Assembly: GCA_016647705.1 (NCBI GenBank)
Contig: CM028329.1
Coordinates: 61,893,231 to 61,957,230, forward strand
Length of the DNA stretch: 64,000 nucleotides
Direction: 5' to 3'
Source of the DNA: Eucommia ulmoides
Lineage: Eukaryota > Streptophyta > Magnoliopsida > Garryales > Eucommiaceae
The notes beneath the pieces were generated by a model. The model did not search any database. It worked only from the letters and a program-made list of their open reading frames with translations, and was not told the origin of the DNA. Made by a program: the position numbers and the translations under genes. Within the stretch, counting starts at the first letter, position 1. Each line of letters opens with the position of its first letter. Positions 11,521-23,500 of this stretch are shown here, piece by piece.

Positions 11521-12064
11521 AGTGGTGGATATTTTGGGGGGAGGCGTTGATTTTTTGAATTAAAACGGTAAAGAAAAGGCCGGCGTTAGAAATAGGCGTG
11601 CGCAACCTCGTAACGGGAAAAGAACAGAGATTTGAAATCATAGTGTTTGCCTTTATTTGTTTAAACACCCCCCCATTATTTGCTAAATGGTCCTTCTCCT
11701 TTTTGGGATATCCGAGGATCACATTATACTATAAAATAATTATTTTTACTCATACAATCCACACGTTAAAATTCAAATTTTTTATATCATATGAAAGTTA
11801 CCGTAACTTTTGTATGTAAAAAATTATAGTAATTTTTATCAAATATAATTACTTTTGAACTTTTAAGAGAATTATTAAACTTTTTAAAAAATTAATGTAT
11901 TGAGTGGGGTGGATAAATAATAAATTGTAAAATTTAGAATCATGAAAAAAAAAATTAAGAAATGATCGAAGGTATAATAATTCACAAATTCTAAAAAAAA
12001 AATATACTAACAAAAAAAATTGTGAACTTTGACGATGAATTAAAATGCATGAAAATTATATTAT

Positions 12065-12114
<50 letters not shown>

Positions 12115-12165
12115 ATTATTTTTTAATTAAAAAAATAAACATTGAATCTCGCATTACTTACTAAA
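11521..12165. other. Upstream flank of the coiled-coil gene, AT-rich
   Basis: About the first 200 bp upstream of the minus-strand ATG should hold its promoter and 5' UTR, but no convincing TATA box is visible. The remainder is AT-rich with a TA microsatellite at about 12071-12110. No gene is seen. Confidence 0.5.
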
Positions 12166-12390
12166 TTTAGTTTTGATTTATTTTTTTATTTTTTTTGGTT
12201 TTTTAGGATATTCTCGCATCACGGTCGGCAGAGATTAATCTCTCAAGATATTGTCAGGCACCAGAAGCGGAGATCTCTCCTAACAGAACACTTTCTATAC
12301 ATAATTTCTATAGATCGAATCCTGGATGGTTACTTAAAGAAATTCAAGTCTCTTCCGTTTAAACTAAGTGAGGTTGGTTTAGTTTTGATT
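12166..12390 (-). mobile_element. tRNA-derived SINE with 13-bp target duplication
   Basis: The element (12179-12377, minus strand) is flanked by a perfect 13-bp direct repeat TTTAGTTTTGATT at 12166-12178 and 12378-12390. On the minus strand it ends in an A-rich tail next to the left repeat. It carries a box-B-like 'ggattcgatc' and the phrase 'ctggtgcctgacaatatct'. It is the same family as 13902-14095. Long variable target duplications plus an A-rich tail are hallmarks of LINE-assisted SINE insertion. Confidence 0.88.
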
Positions 12391-12997
12391 CTTAACCTTA
12401 CCAAACCGACAGAAATTAAATGAGGGGAATTTGAAATATATGAAAGTACAAAAGAAGTGGTAATAATTAAATGATGTAGAGATCATGTATTACTATCACA
12501 TGGTACGAGGTGGTGTCGTGTCTGAATTGCAGCCCACATTTAAGTCTCCCCCACACGAATATAATCAGACTCCAATGAATACCCTAGAAGTATTGGTGCT
12601 GTGGATAAAAAGAGATATCTATTTTTTCATCTACGATTTTACTGGAGAATATTCTGAGATTAAATTTTAAATGTATTAGACTGACGTGTGATTTATTAAA
12701 ATCGTCCGAGAAAATAATTAGAGTGATTTATTAAAATCGTCCGAGAAGATAATTAATCGAGATGCGTGTAAACTAATCCGATATCACAAAATCAAAGAAA
12801 TAAAAAAATAGAAAATAATAAAAAGTAAAATCAGACTAATAAATAAATACCCAGATCTTTAATATATAATATTAACTTTAATCACTCCGTGCCGTATAAG
12901 GTCAGGAGTGTGCAATGTTCATTTATATCTGCTTCCTTTATGCATGCATATTGCAAGGACTTTCTTTACTAGCTGTCCCCCGCTCATCTCTTTTATA

Positions 12998-13019
<22 letters not shown>

Positions 13020-13029
<10 letters not shown>

Positions 13030-13240
13030 ACGATGTGTCAAGTTTGTTTACGTGCACCTCAACTAATCATCTTATCGGGTGATTTTAAGGACGCATTCTG
13101 CCACATCGACTTGGTGCATTCAGGATTAAATTCAAGATTTAATTCCCAGAGTGCTCTCCAAGAAAATCGAATCCTGATTAACAAAGAAAATAAATATCTC
13201 CTTTTGTCAGTCGGACTAACACCTCTAGGGTCTCTAGGGT
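13020..13240 (-). repeat. SINE-like dispersed repeat, copy 2
   Basis: It matches 1830-2045 along its length ('ttcaggattaaattcaagatttaatt', 'cgaatcctga', 'cggactaacacct'). Read on the minus strand it ends in a run of more than 10 A residues (plus-strand T run just before 13030) next to a TA microsatellite, as expected for a SINE tail. The sequence between the two SINEs (12391-13019) is AT-rich and shows a short direct repeat, 'gtgatttattaaaatcgtccgagaa', twice at about 12690-12750. Confidence 0.55.
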
Positions 13241-13890
13241 ATTCTATATTTATATTCTACTATTTGTTATTTGATCCTACCACTTGTTGAAATAAAACTG
13301 TTAGATAAGATGAGTGAAAAAATTTAATTATTATTTTTGTACTTTTAAGTCAAAATTAAATTAAGTTTGTCAAAATGATACATCCGTCTTGCCTAATTCA
13401 TATTTGCTACAAGTATGAGTTAAATTGAAAATTTGAAGAGAATACCGTAGTAATAATTGTTGCTCCAATGATCATCAAACTGGAAAAAAAAATTATTAAT
13501 ATTATTTTATTTATATTGGATTAGTTTATTAATTTTATTTTGTTTGTGTTAATTTTAATTTATTAATTAAATTAGGTTATACTTTAATTTGAGTTAATTT
13601 AGATTTAAGTTGGTTTGATTTATTTAGTTTAATTTGATATTAGAATTTAATCATTAACTTGATACTTGCAGATACATAATACTAATTCAAATTCAAATTA
13701 AATAAAATAATTAATTTAATATTTAAAATAAAAGAAAAATTGAAAAAATAAATTGATATTTGGCGTTTATTTTAAAAAGTTTATTTTTTGTATGGTTTTA
13801 CGAAAAAAACAAAAACAAATAATAGAAAATAAATTTAAAAATAAAAATTAAAACAAAACCATTCTTAATTATTGTTATAAGCATCGTTAG

Positions 13891-14106
13891 TTTGAATTGG
13901 AACTAACATGAGTTGGTCAAAGCGGAAGGGACTTGGTTTCTTTAAACAACCATCTCGGTATCGAATCTTGGAAGGCTATGTATGGAAAGTGTTATGTTAG
14001 GAGAGGTCTCTGCTTCTGGTGCCTGACAGTATCTCGAGGAATTAGTTTCCGTTGAGTGTGGTGCGGGATACCCTAGAAACCGAAAAGAAAGTTATTTTGA
14101 ATTGGA
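13891..14106 (+). mobile_element. tRNA-derived SINE with 11-bp target duplication
   Basis: The element (13902-14095) is flanked by a perfect 11-bp direct repeat TTTGAATTGGA at 13891-13901 and 14096-14106. The head 'tgagttggtcaaagcgg' resembles a tRNA box A and 'ggtatcgaatctt' a box B. The body (ctctgcttctggtgcctgacagtatct) is shared with the minus-strand copy at 12179-12377. The tail is short and A-rich. Bases 13241-13890 before it are AT-rich with no gene seen. Confidence 0.9.
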
Positions 14107-14149
14107 GAGGAAATGAGAAGTCAAGGAAGCTTTCTCATTGCATTTATTT

Positions 14150-15600
14150 GTTGTATTCCCATGGAGTATTAAATTAATTGAAGTGGCCAAGTAGGTAGTT
14201 TTTAAGTAATCACCATAATTAATTAATTTTAGTCAAGTAATTAATTAAGGCTTGTCTTGGCTATATATGCCCCTTCCCTTTTTATATTCAATATTTTTTT
14301 TAAAAAAAAATCTCATTTTAAAATTCTAAAATCTCATTTTAAAAAAAAAATCTTCAATTTAGTAGAGTAATAGAATTACAAAAATATACTTATTAAAAGA
14401 CTGACACATTACAAAAATATACTTATTAAAAGACCAAGTGCTGAGTGTCACAATCCGAACCTTTCGAGGCTGGAAAACGGACCGTGCGGCGCTAACTAGG
14501 GGATCGCTTAGTAGCAAGCCTGAAGATCAAAGAATATCAAATAGCAGAAGCAATTTTTAATAGCAACGAGTTTCTCTATAACAACACATAGCGGTAATGT
14601 AGAGAATGATACAATTATAATAACAACAACAATTATATTAATATCAAAAATTACAAGGTGTGAAAGTCTCGAATGACCTCAAGAGCATATCCTCCTACAT
14701 AGTACTTTAAACAAAAAAAATACAAGTGACCACAATAAACATCATTATATTCAAGAAGATATAATGAAATTTTTCTACAAGAAATAAAAGAAATAAATTA
14801 AATTAAGTTAAATTAAACTAAACTAGTTTAGAAAATAAATAAAAAAGTCATGAACAAACTGTCATGTGAGAGAATAAGTACTGGATAAGTTAAGACCGTT
14901 GTACTGAGCACAATTTATTTTTCATCCAAAATTATTAAAACGTGTTAAAACAAATACATAACTCAAGAGATGAGGTATCTAATTTGAAATTTGTACTTTA
15001 CAATTTTTTATTCGTTTCTAAATTTCTCGAAATTTGCCCCTTTTTTTTGGGGAAAGAAAATATAGGGCTGGGGGGTCCCTTTAATAATTAAGAGTTGAAA
15101 AGACATGTCAATGATTAAAATATTATTACAAGACAGGTCTGTTTTGTCTCATTAATACAACTCCCTCTTTTTAACCTCTTCCTCCTTTCACCTAATCTCT
15201 TCACTATCTAATTACCTAACTAAATTCTTGTATTTATTTATTTTTTAATTCATTTTTAAAAGCGAATTATTCAGTCAACATTCTACTATTTCAAATTTTG
15301 TTCAATTTTTTTTTTTTTTAACTTCTTACACCAAATTCTCTATATTTATTTTCGATAAAAATACCCCCTATTTCTTCATTAGTTATATAAAAAAAATTAA
15401 AAAAAATGCAACCATTTTTCATCCTTGCAACTCTCACAAATAAAACGTCGTAAAAAATTGATTCAACTTCATAAATGCAATCGATCGATAATATGGAGTA
15501 ATTAGACGTAGATGATAATCCCGCGATATTCAAATTATGTGATCGACTATTATTACTACAACAAAAACTAAAAATTATGACAATATTTTTTTGTTGGTAT
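14150..15600. repeat. Segmental duplication, copy 1 (paralogous to 37985-39910)
   Basis: Bases 14155-14300 ('gagtattaaattaattgaagtggccaag...ggctatatatgccccttccc') match 37988-38135. Bases 15405-15560 ('ccatttttcatcc...caactctcacaaataaaac...attgattcaa') match 39740-39900. Order and orientation are the same, so both belong to one duplicated segment. The first part looks promoter-like (TATA-type ctatatatg at 14261-14269), but no gene follows. The middle includes a stretch starting 'tgtcacaatccgaacc' at about 14448 that may be an LTR scrap. No coding region is seen. Confidence 0.75.
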
Positions 15601-16680
15601 ATTTGTTGGAGAGGAGAATGAACTCTATATCTTTTACAAGGGAAGTTAAATACATATTCACTGAATTATAAGTTCCAAATAAGATAAAATTTGAAAAAAT
15701 AATTTATAAATAGTGTCCTTTTAAATTCTTATTAAAACCCTCAATCATAACATTTCTATAATATTTATTTAATAAAACACATTTAAAAAATATGTAGTAA
15801 AAAATAAAAAAAATGTCTTAATAAATATAACGTAATGCTGAAAAATAATTGTCCTTATAAATTATTGGGATAGAGTTTTATGGAACAATTTTTAATTATT
15901 TCAATACTTAATATATATCAAAATATTATATGTTAGGACAAATTTAGTATCGTTAAAAGTGAATTTTGTGTAATCTAATAAAAAACAAGGAAAATTCCTC
16001 TAAATGTACCATAAGTGGAAAACACCACTTATGGGAAGAGAAGAATTAGAGAGAGGAGATGAGAGGAGAGAGAGTCGCCGGAGAGGGGAGGAGCTATTTT
16101 TTTTTTGTTTTTTGGAAGATGAATTAAGTATACTTTTTACCCTTAAGTTTGAAATAATTTACAAATAGACCCTATCAAATTAATTAGGGTAAAATGATTC
16201 AATTAACTTTATTTTTTAACATGAAATGACCAAAATACCCTTACTTTCATATTAACCGTTAACGTTGACCTAACAGAATTCTGAAGAGGGTCCAAATTAA
16301 AACAAAAACAAAATATAAGGTAGCCAATGTGTCTATTTTTAAATACGGTGGTCCAAATTGAAATAAAGTTCATTTGTTAGGACTAAAAATGTTATTATCC
16401 CTTAAAAAATGGAAATGTTTGAAGTAGACAAACAAAGGTATATTTGTCCAATAAATTAAATTAATAAAGGGTATTTATGTCATTTTATTGAAGTTAAATG
16501 ATTTTGAGGATATTTTTGTCAATAACAATGATGTGTCAGCAACTATTTACTGATAGGGGAGATAAATGGTTTAGATTGTAAAACTATAAGGAGGTAACTG
16601 GTATTTGTCAAATGACAAGGGAGATATCTGATATAAGACCAAAAGATAGGAGTGGTCTTTGGTATAAACCATATATATAT
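15600..16680. other. AT-rich intergenic DNA
   Basis: No coding signal. It holds one perfect hairpin (listed separately), a purine-rich GA stretch at about 16035-16095, and loosely repeated phrases of the 'gaccaaaatacccttac' type. The function is unknown. Confidence 0.5.
16009..16034. repeat. Perfect 10-bp inverted repeat with 6-nt loop
   Basis: CCATAAGTGG and CCACTTATGG are separated by aaaaca. The hairpin stands alone in AT-rich DNA and is followed by a GA-rich stretch. It could be a transposon footprint or end. No terminator role is implied in a plant genome. Confidence 0.8.
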
Positions 16681-17306
16681 ATATATATAAACCAACATCA
16701 TCCATTATATGTCATACAATGAGTCACTCTATTCTTATTAAAAAGCATTTAATATTGACCGAGTTCCTTTACATGCTCAATTTCTTGACAAGTGTTAGGC
16801 AAAATAATTAAGTGAATCCATAAGCGTACACAAACTCTCATCTCGTTTTAGAGTCACTATCACTCTGTCAACACCACTACGGTGTTATTTTTAAATCAGG
16901 ATTGACTTTGATACTATTTGTAATGCCATATATAACATATTGACTATACATAACCTAAAATACTTAATTTAAGATATGAGTAATAGGTCACATGATATTT
17001 TATATATAAGATATAATTTTTTTAATACTCTCATGGTGTGATATCATTTTAAGAATTTAAAATAAATTAAATTTATTTAAAATGTATGAGTTTGCTTATA
17101 AAAAATATATATAATTGCAATAGTACTCACTTGGATTTTGCTTTAGAAAAATATTCACCCAAATATTCTCATTTGTGGTAAAACACATTTTGTTAAAAAA
17201 AAGAAAAAGAAAAAAGAAATAGCGCTTTGAAATTAAATTACTAGTCATTCACATCAATCAAAAGATAAGAATTAATTATTCTTTTTTCCATGGATGATGA
17301 ATCTTG
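16680..17306 (+). promoter_or_regulatory. Original distal upstream region of MDH-like gene 1, shared with the 44.6-59.6 kb repeats
   Basis: The phrases 'cattaataagcatttaatattgaccga', 'catgctcaatttcttgacaagtgtt', 'cacttggattttgctttagaaaaatatt' and 'ttccatggatgatgaatct' recur near the promoter of MDH-like gene 2 (about 58990-59570 and 61090-61105) and in the repeat blocks between. The region ended next to the gene's TATA segment until the Athila-type element inserted at 17312. It is now more than 10 kb from the TATA box at 27548. Confidence 0.75.
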
Positions 17307-17311
17307 CTCGC

Positions 17312-18757
17312 TGATCGCACCTCATTTTGTGCGGTCTAATACCACTAAATTAAGTTTTGTTAATCTTTTAAATAAATTAAAATATTATAAATTAAGTTGT
17401 TTTATTTGTTTTTGTAGGATTTTGGAAATGATACAAAACCATGTTAATTTGGAGCAAAATTCAGAGAAAATGATCAAACGGATAAAAGTCGCGATTTTCG
17501 GCACTAGAATGAAGACCACTGTCCACTCTTTTGGACATAACTAATTATACAGTTGCAATTATGAGATGATACAAATTTCATATGAAAGTAGACTCTCTAA
17601 ACTTTCCAACGACTGGTTATAGAGCCAAATCAGAGTTCGTATGAAAAAGATACAACCGTTTGAAGATGGTCCTTCTGTGCAGCCACATAGTACTACGGGT
17701 CAAACCATTTTGACCCGAACCCGGCCCGATTCGGCCCGACCCGCGCCCACTCCGGTAGACAAATTCCACAACAACCCCATTGGCCTCCATATTTGATTTT
17801 TTGCACCCCTAGCCTCCTCTTTTGACTCAAATTCACCCCAAAACTCACCTTTTTAATTCTATAAATAGAAGGGAGGTTTGAGAGCAGAAAAGAATCCATT
17901 TTTCTACTTCATTCTTAGAAGTTATAGCATTTTCTTGTGATTTGTCTTCCATTTTTGTATTTTAGTTTTTCATATAATTCTTGGGGGAGGAAATTGTAGT
18001 TGTTAGAATACAAAAGGGATATGGTGTTTTTAAGAATTTCATTCAAGGAAACACCATTCCATGCATTCATGAGCGGCTAAATTTCCTTACATCGGGTTAG
18101 GATGTGATGAGGTATTTTGTATTTATGTAATATTGTATTTCTATTTAATTTTGGATTTTATATAAACAATTATGTGACAGGAATTCTATTTGTAAAAAAT
18201 AAATTTAATTGTGCTTGAATTTATTGTCAAAATGTTCTGATAGAGATTTTGGTTTGAATTCAATTACTGCTAGAACATTAAATCTTGCACCTGTGGTCTT
18301 GATTTAATGGTCACATAATCGTATTCGTGGGAATTGATTATTGGTCTGGATGGTTTATGCCTAGATTTTAATTCACCTTAGATTAGTGTAGTGTAGGAAT
18401 TAAATACCGAAGATAAACCATGCCGGAGAATAACAATTCAATCTTTTTGAGTAGTTCCGGCTTGTAGTTAGGAACACTCGTTTATACAAATCCGAGTTAA
18501 AGAAGAAAATACGAAAACAACTTAAAATCTCAAAATACGGATTCATAATTCCTAACCCGATCCCCTATTTTTATTTAAATCAAACTTTATTAAAAATTTC
18601 AAAACCAAATCAAAAACTCAAATCATTTCGATAAAGTAAGAAAAATAATTGAAAATTAATAATTACAAGATCAATCCCTGTGGTTCGATACCCTACTTGA
18701 ACACCGTACTACATCAGTATCGCGGTACCATTTAAGGGTATTATTTTTGAGCGATCA
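17312..18757 (+). repeat. 5' LTR of the Athila-type element
   Basis: TG...CA ends with the inverted hexamer TGATCG/CGATCA. A TATA-like 'tctataaatagaagg' lies near 17858-17872, the likely promoter of the element. It is the same length as the 3' LTR. Confidence 0.95.
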
Positions 18758-18762
18758 AATTT

Positions 18763-18780
18763 TGGCGCCGTTGCCGGGGA
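18763..18780 (+). other. tRNA-Asp primer-binding site of the Athila-type element
   Basis: TGGCGCCGTTGCCGGGGA starts 5 nt after the 5' LTR and is complementary to the 3' end of plant tRNA-Asp, the usual primer of Athila/Tat Gypsy elements. Confidence 0.92.
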
Positions 18781-19018
18781 CTAGCATCGCTAATTATTAA
18801 TTTTTGTTATTTTTTTTTACCTGTATAAATTCATCTATTTCTTTTCTTAAGTTTATTTTTACAGGTTAACCGAGATCCAATCTTCAGTTCAGACCTTCAA
18901 GTAAGGAATTCAGGTTATTCTGTCCATTTTTCTAAAAATAAAATAAAAATAAAAAAATATTAAAAAAAAAAAATCATTTTTATTTCTTGGTAAATCTTCA
19001 GTTTATTTATTTGTTGGC

Positions 19019-19233
19019 AGGTAGGCTGCGCCTCCGTCATTTATCTTCATTCTGTTATCTGGTAGGCTGAGCCTCCTATTCGCATTTCTTTTTGTTTTAT
19101 TTTATTTTATTTTCTTAACTGGTAGGCTGAGCCTCCAGACTACTTGTTGATATAATTGCTTATATTTGTTTAAAAAAAAAAATTAAAAAAAAAATATTTT
19201 ATTTTATTTTCTTAACTGGTAGGCTGAGCCTCC
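19019..19233 (+). repeat. Four copies of a 16-bp near-palindromic motif in the Gypsy leader
   Basis: GGTAGGCTGAGCCTCC or a one-base variant occurs at about 19020-19035, 19061-19076, 19121-19136 and 19218-19233. Each contains the odd palindrome AGGCTGAGCCT. The last two copies lie in a longer direct duplication that includes the surrounding A- and T-runs. They sit in the untranslated leader between the primer site and gag. Confidence 0.85.
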
Positions 19234-19262
19234 AGACCGCTTGTTGATATAATTACTTAAAT

Positions 19263-20540
19263 TTGTTTAAAAAAAAAAATTGCAAAAAAAGGTTGTGGGG
19301 TGTGCTCGTTTATATGCTTGGGGAAAAGTCCAACTCTTATGACGACCTTGAGAGACTTTTGAGGAATGTGCCTAAAAGACCTAGAATTAAAAAGATCGTA
19401 AAATTTGAACTCACTGAAATGGCCGAACCACCTAGACCACTCCGGGAATATTACATTCCCTCAGTCTACACTTCGCCCTCATGCATTAGGTTACCCGAGT
19501 TAGGGGGTGCAACTTCATTTGAGATTAAACCATCCACTATCCAAATGCTTCCATCGTTTCAAGGGCTTAGCCTTGACCACCCTTATAGGCACCTAAATGA
19601 TTTTCTAGAGATTTGCACAATGTTTAAATTGCCACATCTGTCTGAGGATGCTGTTTACCTCAGACTTTTTCCTTTCTCTCTGAAAGATCGGGCAAAAGAG
19701 TGGCTCCACTCTCTACCCCCGGGATCGATTACCACATGGGAAGGGCTGCAAAAGACTTTTCTACAAAATTTTTTCCCAATTGGCAAAACCAACCAGATTA
19801 GAAAAGCCATAACTTCATTCTCCCAACAACCCACTGAAGATTTCCACGACAGTTGGGATCGAATGAAGGACCTTTTGAGGCAATGCCCACATCATGGGGT
19901 ACTAAGATGGCAAATAGTGCAAAGTTTCTACGAAGGGTTGGTCGAACGCAATCGCCACGTGGTGGATGCGTCATGTAGATGAACATTCCTTGCAAAAAGC
20001 GAGGACGAAGCGTGGAGTATGTTTGAAAACCTGAGTGAGAACTCTCTGCAACATGCATCCGCTGTTAGGCGAGAGAACGTCGGACATGTGCGAGGAGGAA
20101 TGTACGAGGTCAAGAAAGTAGATCTCGCTACACAAGTAGTTGATCTACTTTCCCAAAGATTTGGTCAGATACAGTTACAAAATCAACCACTCTCGTCTCC
20201 TCCCCCCATTACGGCATGTTCGATTTGCCTAAACTCATCCCATACTGTCCTTGAGTGTCCTGTGGGAACACAATTCCCTGAATATGTTCAAGAGCATATC
20301 AATGTTGCTCAAACATTCCCCAGACAGGATAATAATTCGTACTCTAATACTTATAATCCAGGGTGGCGTAATCACCCCAATTTCTCATGGAGAACTCCAG
20401 CTCAAGGACAACCTTTCACCTCATCCTCCAAGCCTCAATACCAAAACCCACCCCCAGGATTTAACCAATCCCAAGGTCAAACACAATTCTTCCAACGGGC
20501 GAGGAACGCTCAGTCCACTGAGATAGAGGACGTCCTTTAA
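19263..20540 (+). other. gag region of the Athila-type element (fossil)
   Basis: The Athila/Tat-type retrotransposon gag signature is clear: REYYIPSVYTSPSCI, then PSTIQMLPSFQGL, DHPYRHLNDFLEIC and LFPFSLKDRAKEWL. A CxxC...H-poor tail rich in Q, P and N leads toward pol. It belongs to the broken element at 17312-27541. Confidence 0.9.
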
Positions 20541-20541
20541 A

Positions 20542-23500
20542 TTGGTGAATTCACAAGCCCAATCCATAGCTAGGTTAGAGGCACAAATTGGGCAGCTTGC
20601 TGATGCTATGAGTAAAAGAGACGATGGGAAGCTTCCTAGCCAACCACTGAATAATCCTAAGGGTCAACACTTCATTGGAGAGACGAGCGAGCCTTCTGGG
20701 CACATTCAATCAATTACGTCCCTTAGAAGTGGGAGAATATTGGACAATCGGGTGGGTATTGAAGAGATGATTCCAGAAGATGAGAGTGAAAAAGAAAAAG
20801 CGGCAGAAGGGCCGCTACCAAGCAAGAAAGTTGTGGAACCTAAACGGTTGAACCCCGAGCTTGACAAATCAAAAGTGATACATTCAGCACCTCGGGCGCC
20901 ATTTCCTCAATGCTTGAACCAACCTTCACCGTTCAACCGAGATAGCGCCAGAATGGAAGATATCCTAGAGACGTTCAAGCAGGTAAAGATTAATCTTCCA
21001 TTATTGGATGCTATCAAACAGATCCCAGCGTATGCAAAGTTTTTAAAAGACCTTTGTACTCGGAAAAGAAAGTCTAGAACACATGTGTCGAAAAAGGTCT
21101 TGCTAACACAGCAAGTGAGTTCCATCTTAGGGTGTGAAACTCCACCAAAGTTTAAAGACACGGGAGTCCCGACCATTACATGTGTAATAGGAGATCAGCC
21201 TATTGCAAAGGCCCTTCTAGACTTAGGCGCAAGTGTAAATTTGTTGCCATTTTCCGTATACGAGCGTCTAGGTTTGGGGGATCTGAAGTCCACATCAATA
21301 ACACTCCAGTTAGCCGATAGGTCAATTCGAAAACCAAGAGGGATTATTGAAGATGTGTTAGTAGGGGTAGAAAAATTCTTTTACCCAGTGGATTTCATAG
21401 TCCTTGACATGGAACCAGTTTCCAATCCGAGTCGTCAAATTCCAGTGATTTTAGGACGACCTTTCTTCGCCACCGCCAATGCTTGCATTGACTGTCGGTC
21501 GGGTGTTATGAACGTCTCCTTTGGCAACATGAAGGTACAACTCAATGTTTTCAATGCGATTAATCAACCCCCAGAGGAGAACACATCTGATTGTTTTGGG
21601 ATTGATCAAATCGATGATCTAGTGGAAGAGTTTTTACCTTCTATGTTGTCCCAGGAATCTCTTGAGACAACAATCATACTTACAGAAGATGAAAGGTTTA
21701 GACAAGATGACTTGAAAGAAGAAATCCATGAATTACTTGAAATATCTAGCAATGCGACCCCTTGGTTTAGAAAGATTGAACCATTACCACCATTGGCGAG
21801 TGCCCCTTTAAAGCCATCCATTGAATCCCCGCCACCACTAGAGTTGAAATCTCTCCCGAATTCACTCAAGTATGTATTCCTTGGCCAGAGTGATACGCTA
21901 TCTGTGATTATCTCGGCCGAACTCACAGAGGAACAGGAGAAGAAGTTGATTGATGTTCTTCAACGCTTTAAGAAGGCCATAGGATGGAGTGTGGCAGACT
22001 TGAAAGGAATTAACCCTTCGTTGTGTATGCATAAAATCCATCTCGAAGATGATTCAAAGCCATCAAGGGAGTTTCAAAGGAAACTAAACCCTAATATGCG
22101 TGAGGTGGTAAAGAAAGAAGTCGTGAAGCTATTAGATGCGGGTATCATATACCCTATCTCTGATAGTAAATTTGTGAGTCCCATACAGGTGGTCCCAAAG
22201 AAGTCAGGGATCACAGTGGTGAAAGATTCCAGAGGGAAATTAGTCCCGACTAGAGAAACCACCGGATGGCGAGTTTGCATTGACTATCGAAAGCTTAACA
22301 CCATGACAAGAAAGGATCACTTCCCGCTACCATACATTGATCAGATTATTGAAAAGTTGGCGGGTTTTCCTTATTATTGTTTCCTTGACGGATACTCGGG
22401 ATATAACCAAGTCCCAGTGTTTCCAGAAGACCAAGAGAAAACCACATTCACATGCCCATTCGGCACTTTTGCATACCGAAGGATGCCATTTGGGTTGTGC
22501 AATGCACCAACGACTTTTCAAAGGTGCATGATTGCAATTTTCTCAGATATGATCGATAACTTCCCAGAAGTCTTTATGGACGACTTCTCAGTTTTTGGGA
22601 CCTCATTTGAAGGATGTCTTAACAACCTTGAGAAAGTTCTAGCAAGGTGTGAGGAAACAAACTTGGTGTTGAGCTGGGAGAAAAGCCACTTCATGGTGCA
22701 ACAAGGTATTGTATTGGGACATGTCATCTCAAAAAAGGGGATTGAGGTAGATCAAGCGAAGGTTGATGTTATCGCAAATTTGCCACCGCCCACAACGGTT
22801 AAGCAAATTCGATCCTTCTTGGGTCATGCAGGATTCTACCGACACTTCATCAAAGAGTTTAGCAAAATTGCACGCCCCCTCTGTAATTTGCTTTCCCTAG
22901 ATGTGCCATTCGTTTTTGACAACTCATGCAAAGAGGCATTTGAGACACTTAAGGCAAAACTGATCTCTGCCCCTATCATTCAACCCCCGGACTACTCTCG
23001 CCCCTTTGAGATTATGTGCGATGCCTCCGACTACGCTGTCGGTGCTGTTTTAGGGCAGAGAGTAGACAAGGTGCCTCATGTGGTATATTATGCAAGTAAA
23101 ACACTTGTGGATGCACAAGTGAACTACACTACGACCGAGAAAGAGTTGTTGGCTGTGGTTTTCGCGTTAGATAAATTTCGATCTTATATCCTAGGGTAAA
23201 AAATTGTCATATTCTCTGATCACACAGCTTTGAGGCACCTATTGTCTAAGAAAGAGACAAAACCTAGATTGGTTAGGTGGATTCTCTTACTCCAAGAATT
23301 TGACATTGAAATTCGAGATAAGAAAGGAGTAGAGAATGTCGTGGCCGACCACCTGTCTTGGGTTTTTCTTGAGGAGAGTAAGGAAAAAGAAACAATTAGG
23401 GATTCATTCCCCGATGAGCAACTTTTTTCTATTACCAAAATGTCCCCACCTTGGTTTGCGCACATCGCAAATTATCTCGCTACAGGTGAAATTCCTGCCC

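Noticed and set aside
13902-14095. A real tRNA gene in the SINE head
   Set aside because: Box-A- and box-B-like words are present, but the cloverleaf stems do not close and the tail continues as SINE body.
14448-14900. Start of another LTR element (tgtcacaatccgaacc...)
   Set aside because: It resembles LTR starts in style, but no partner LTR, target duplication or retroelement domain was found, so it is not listed as an element.
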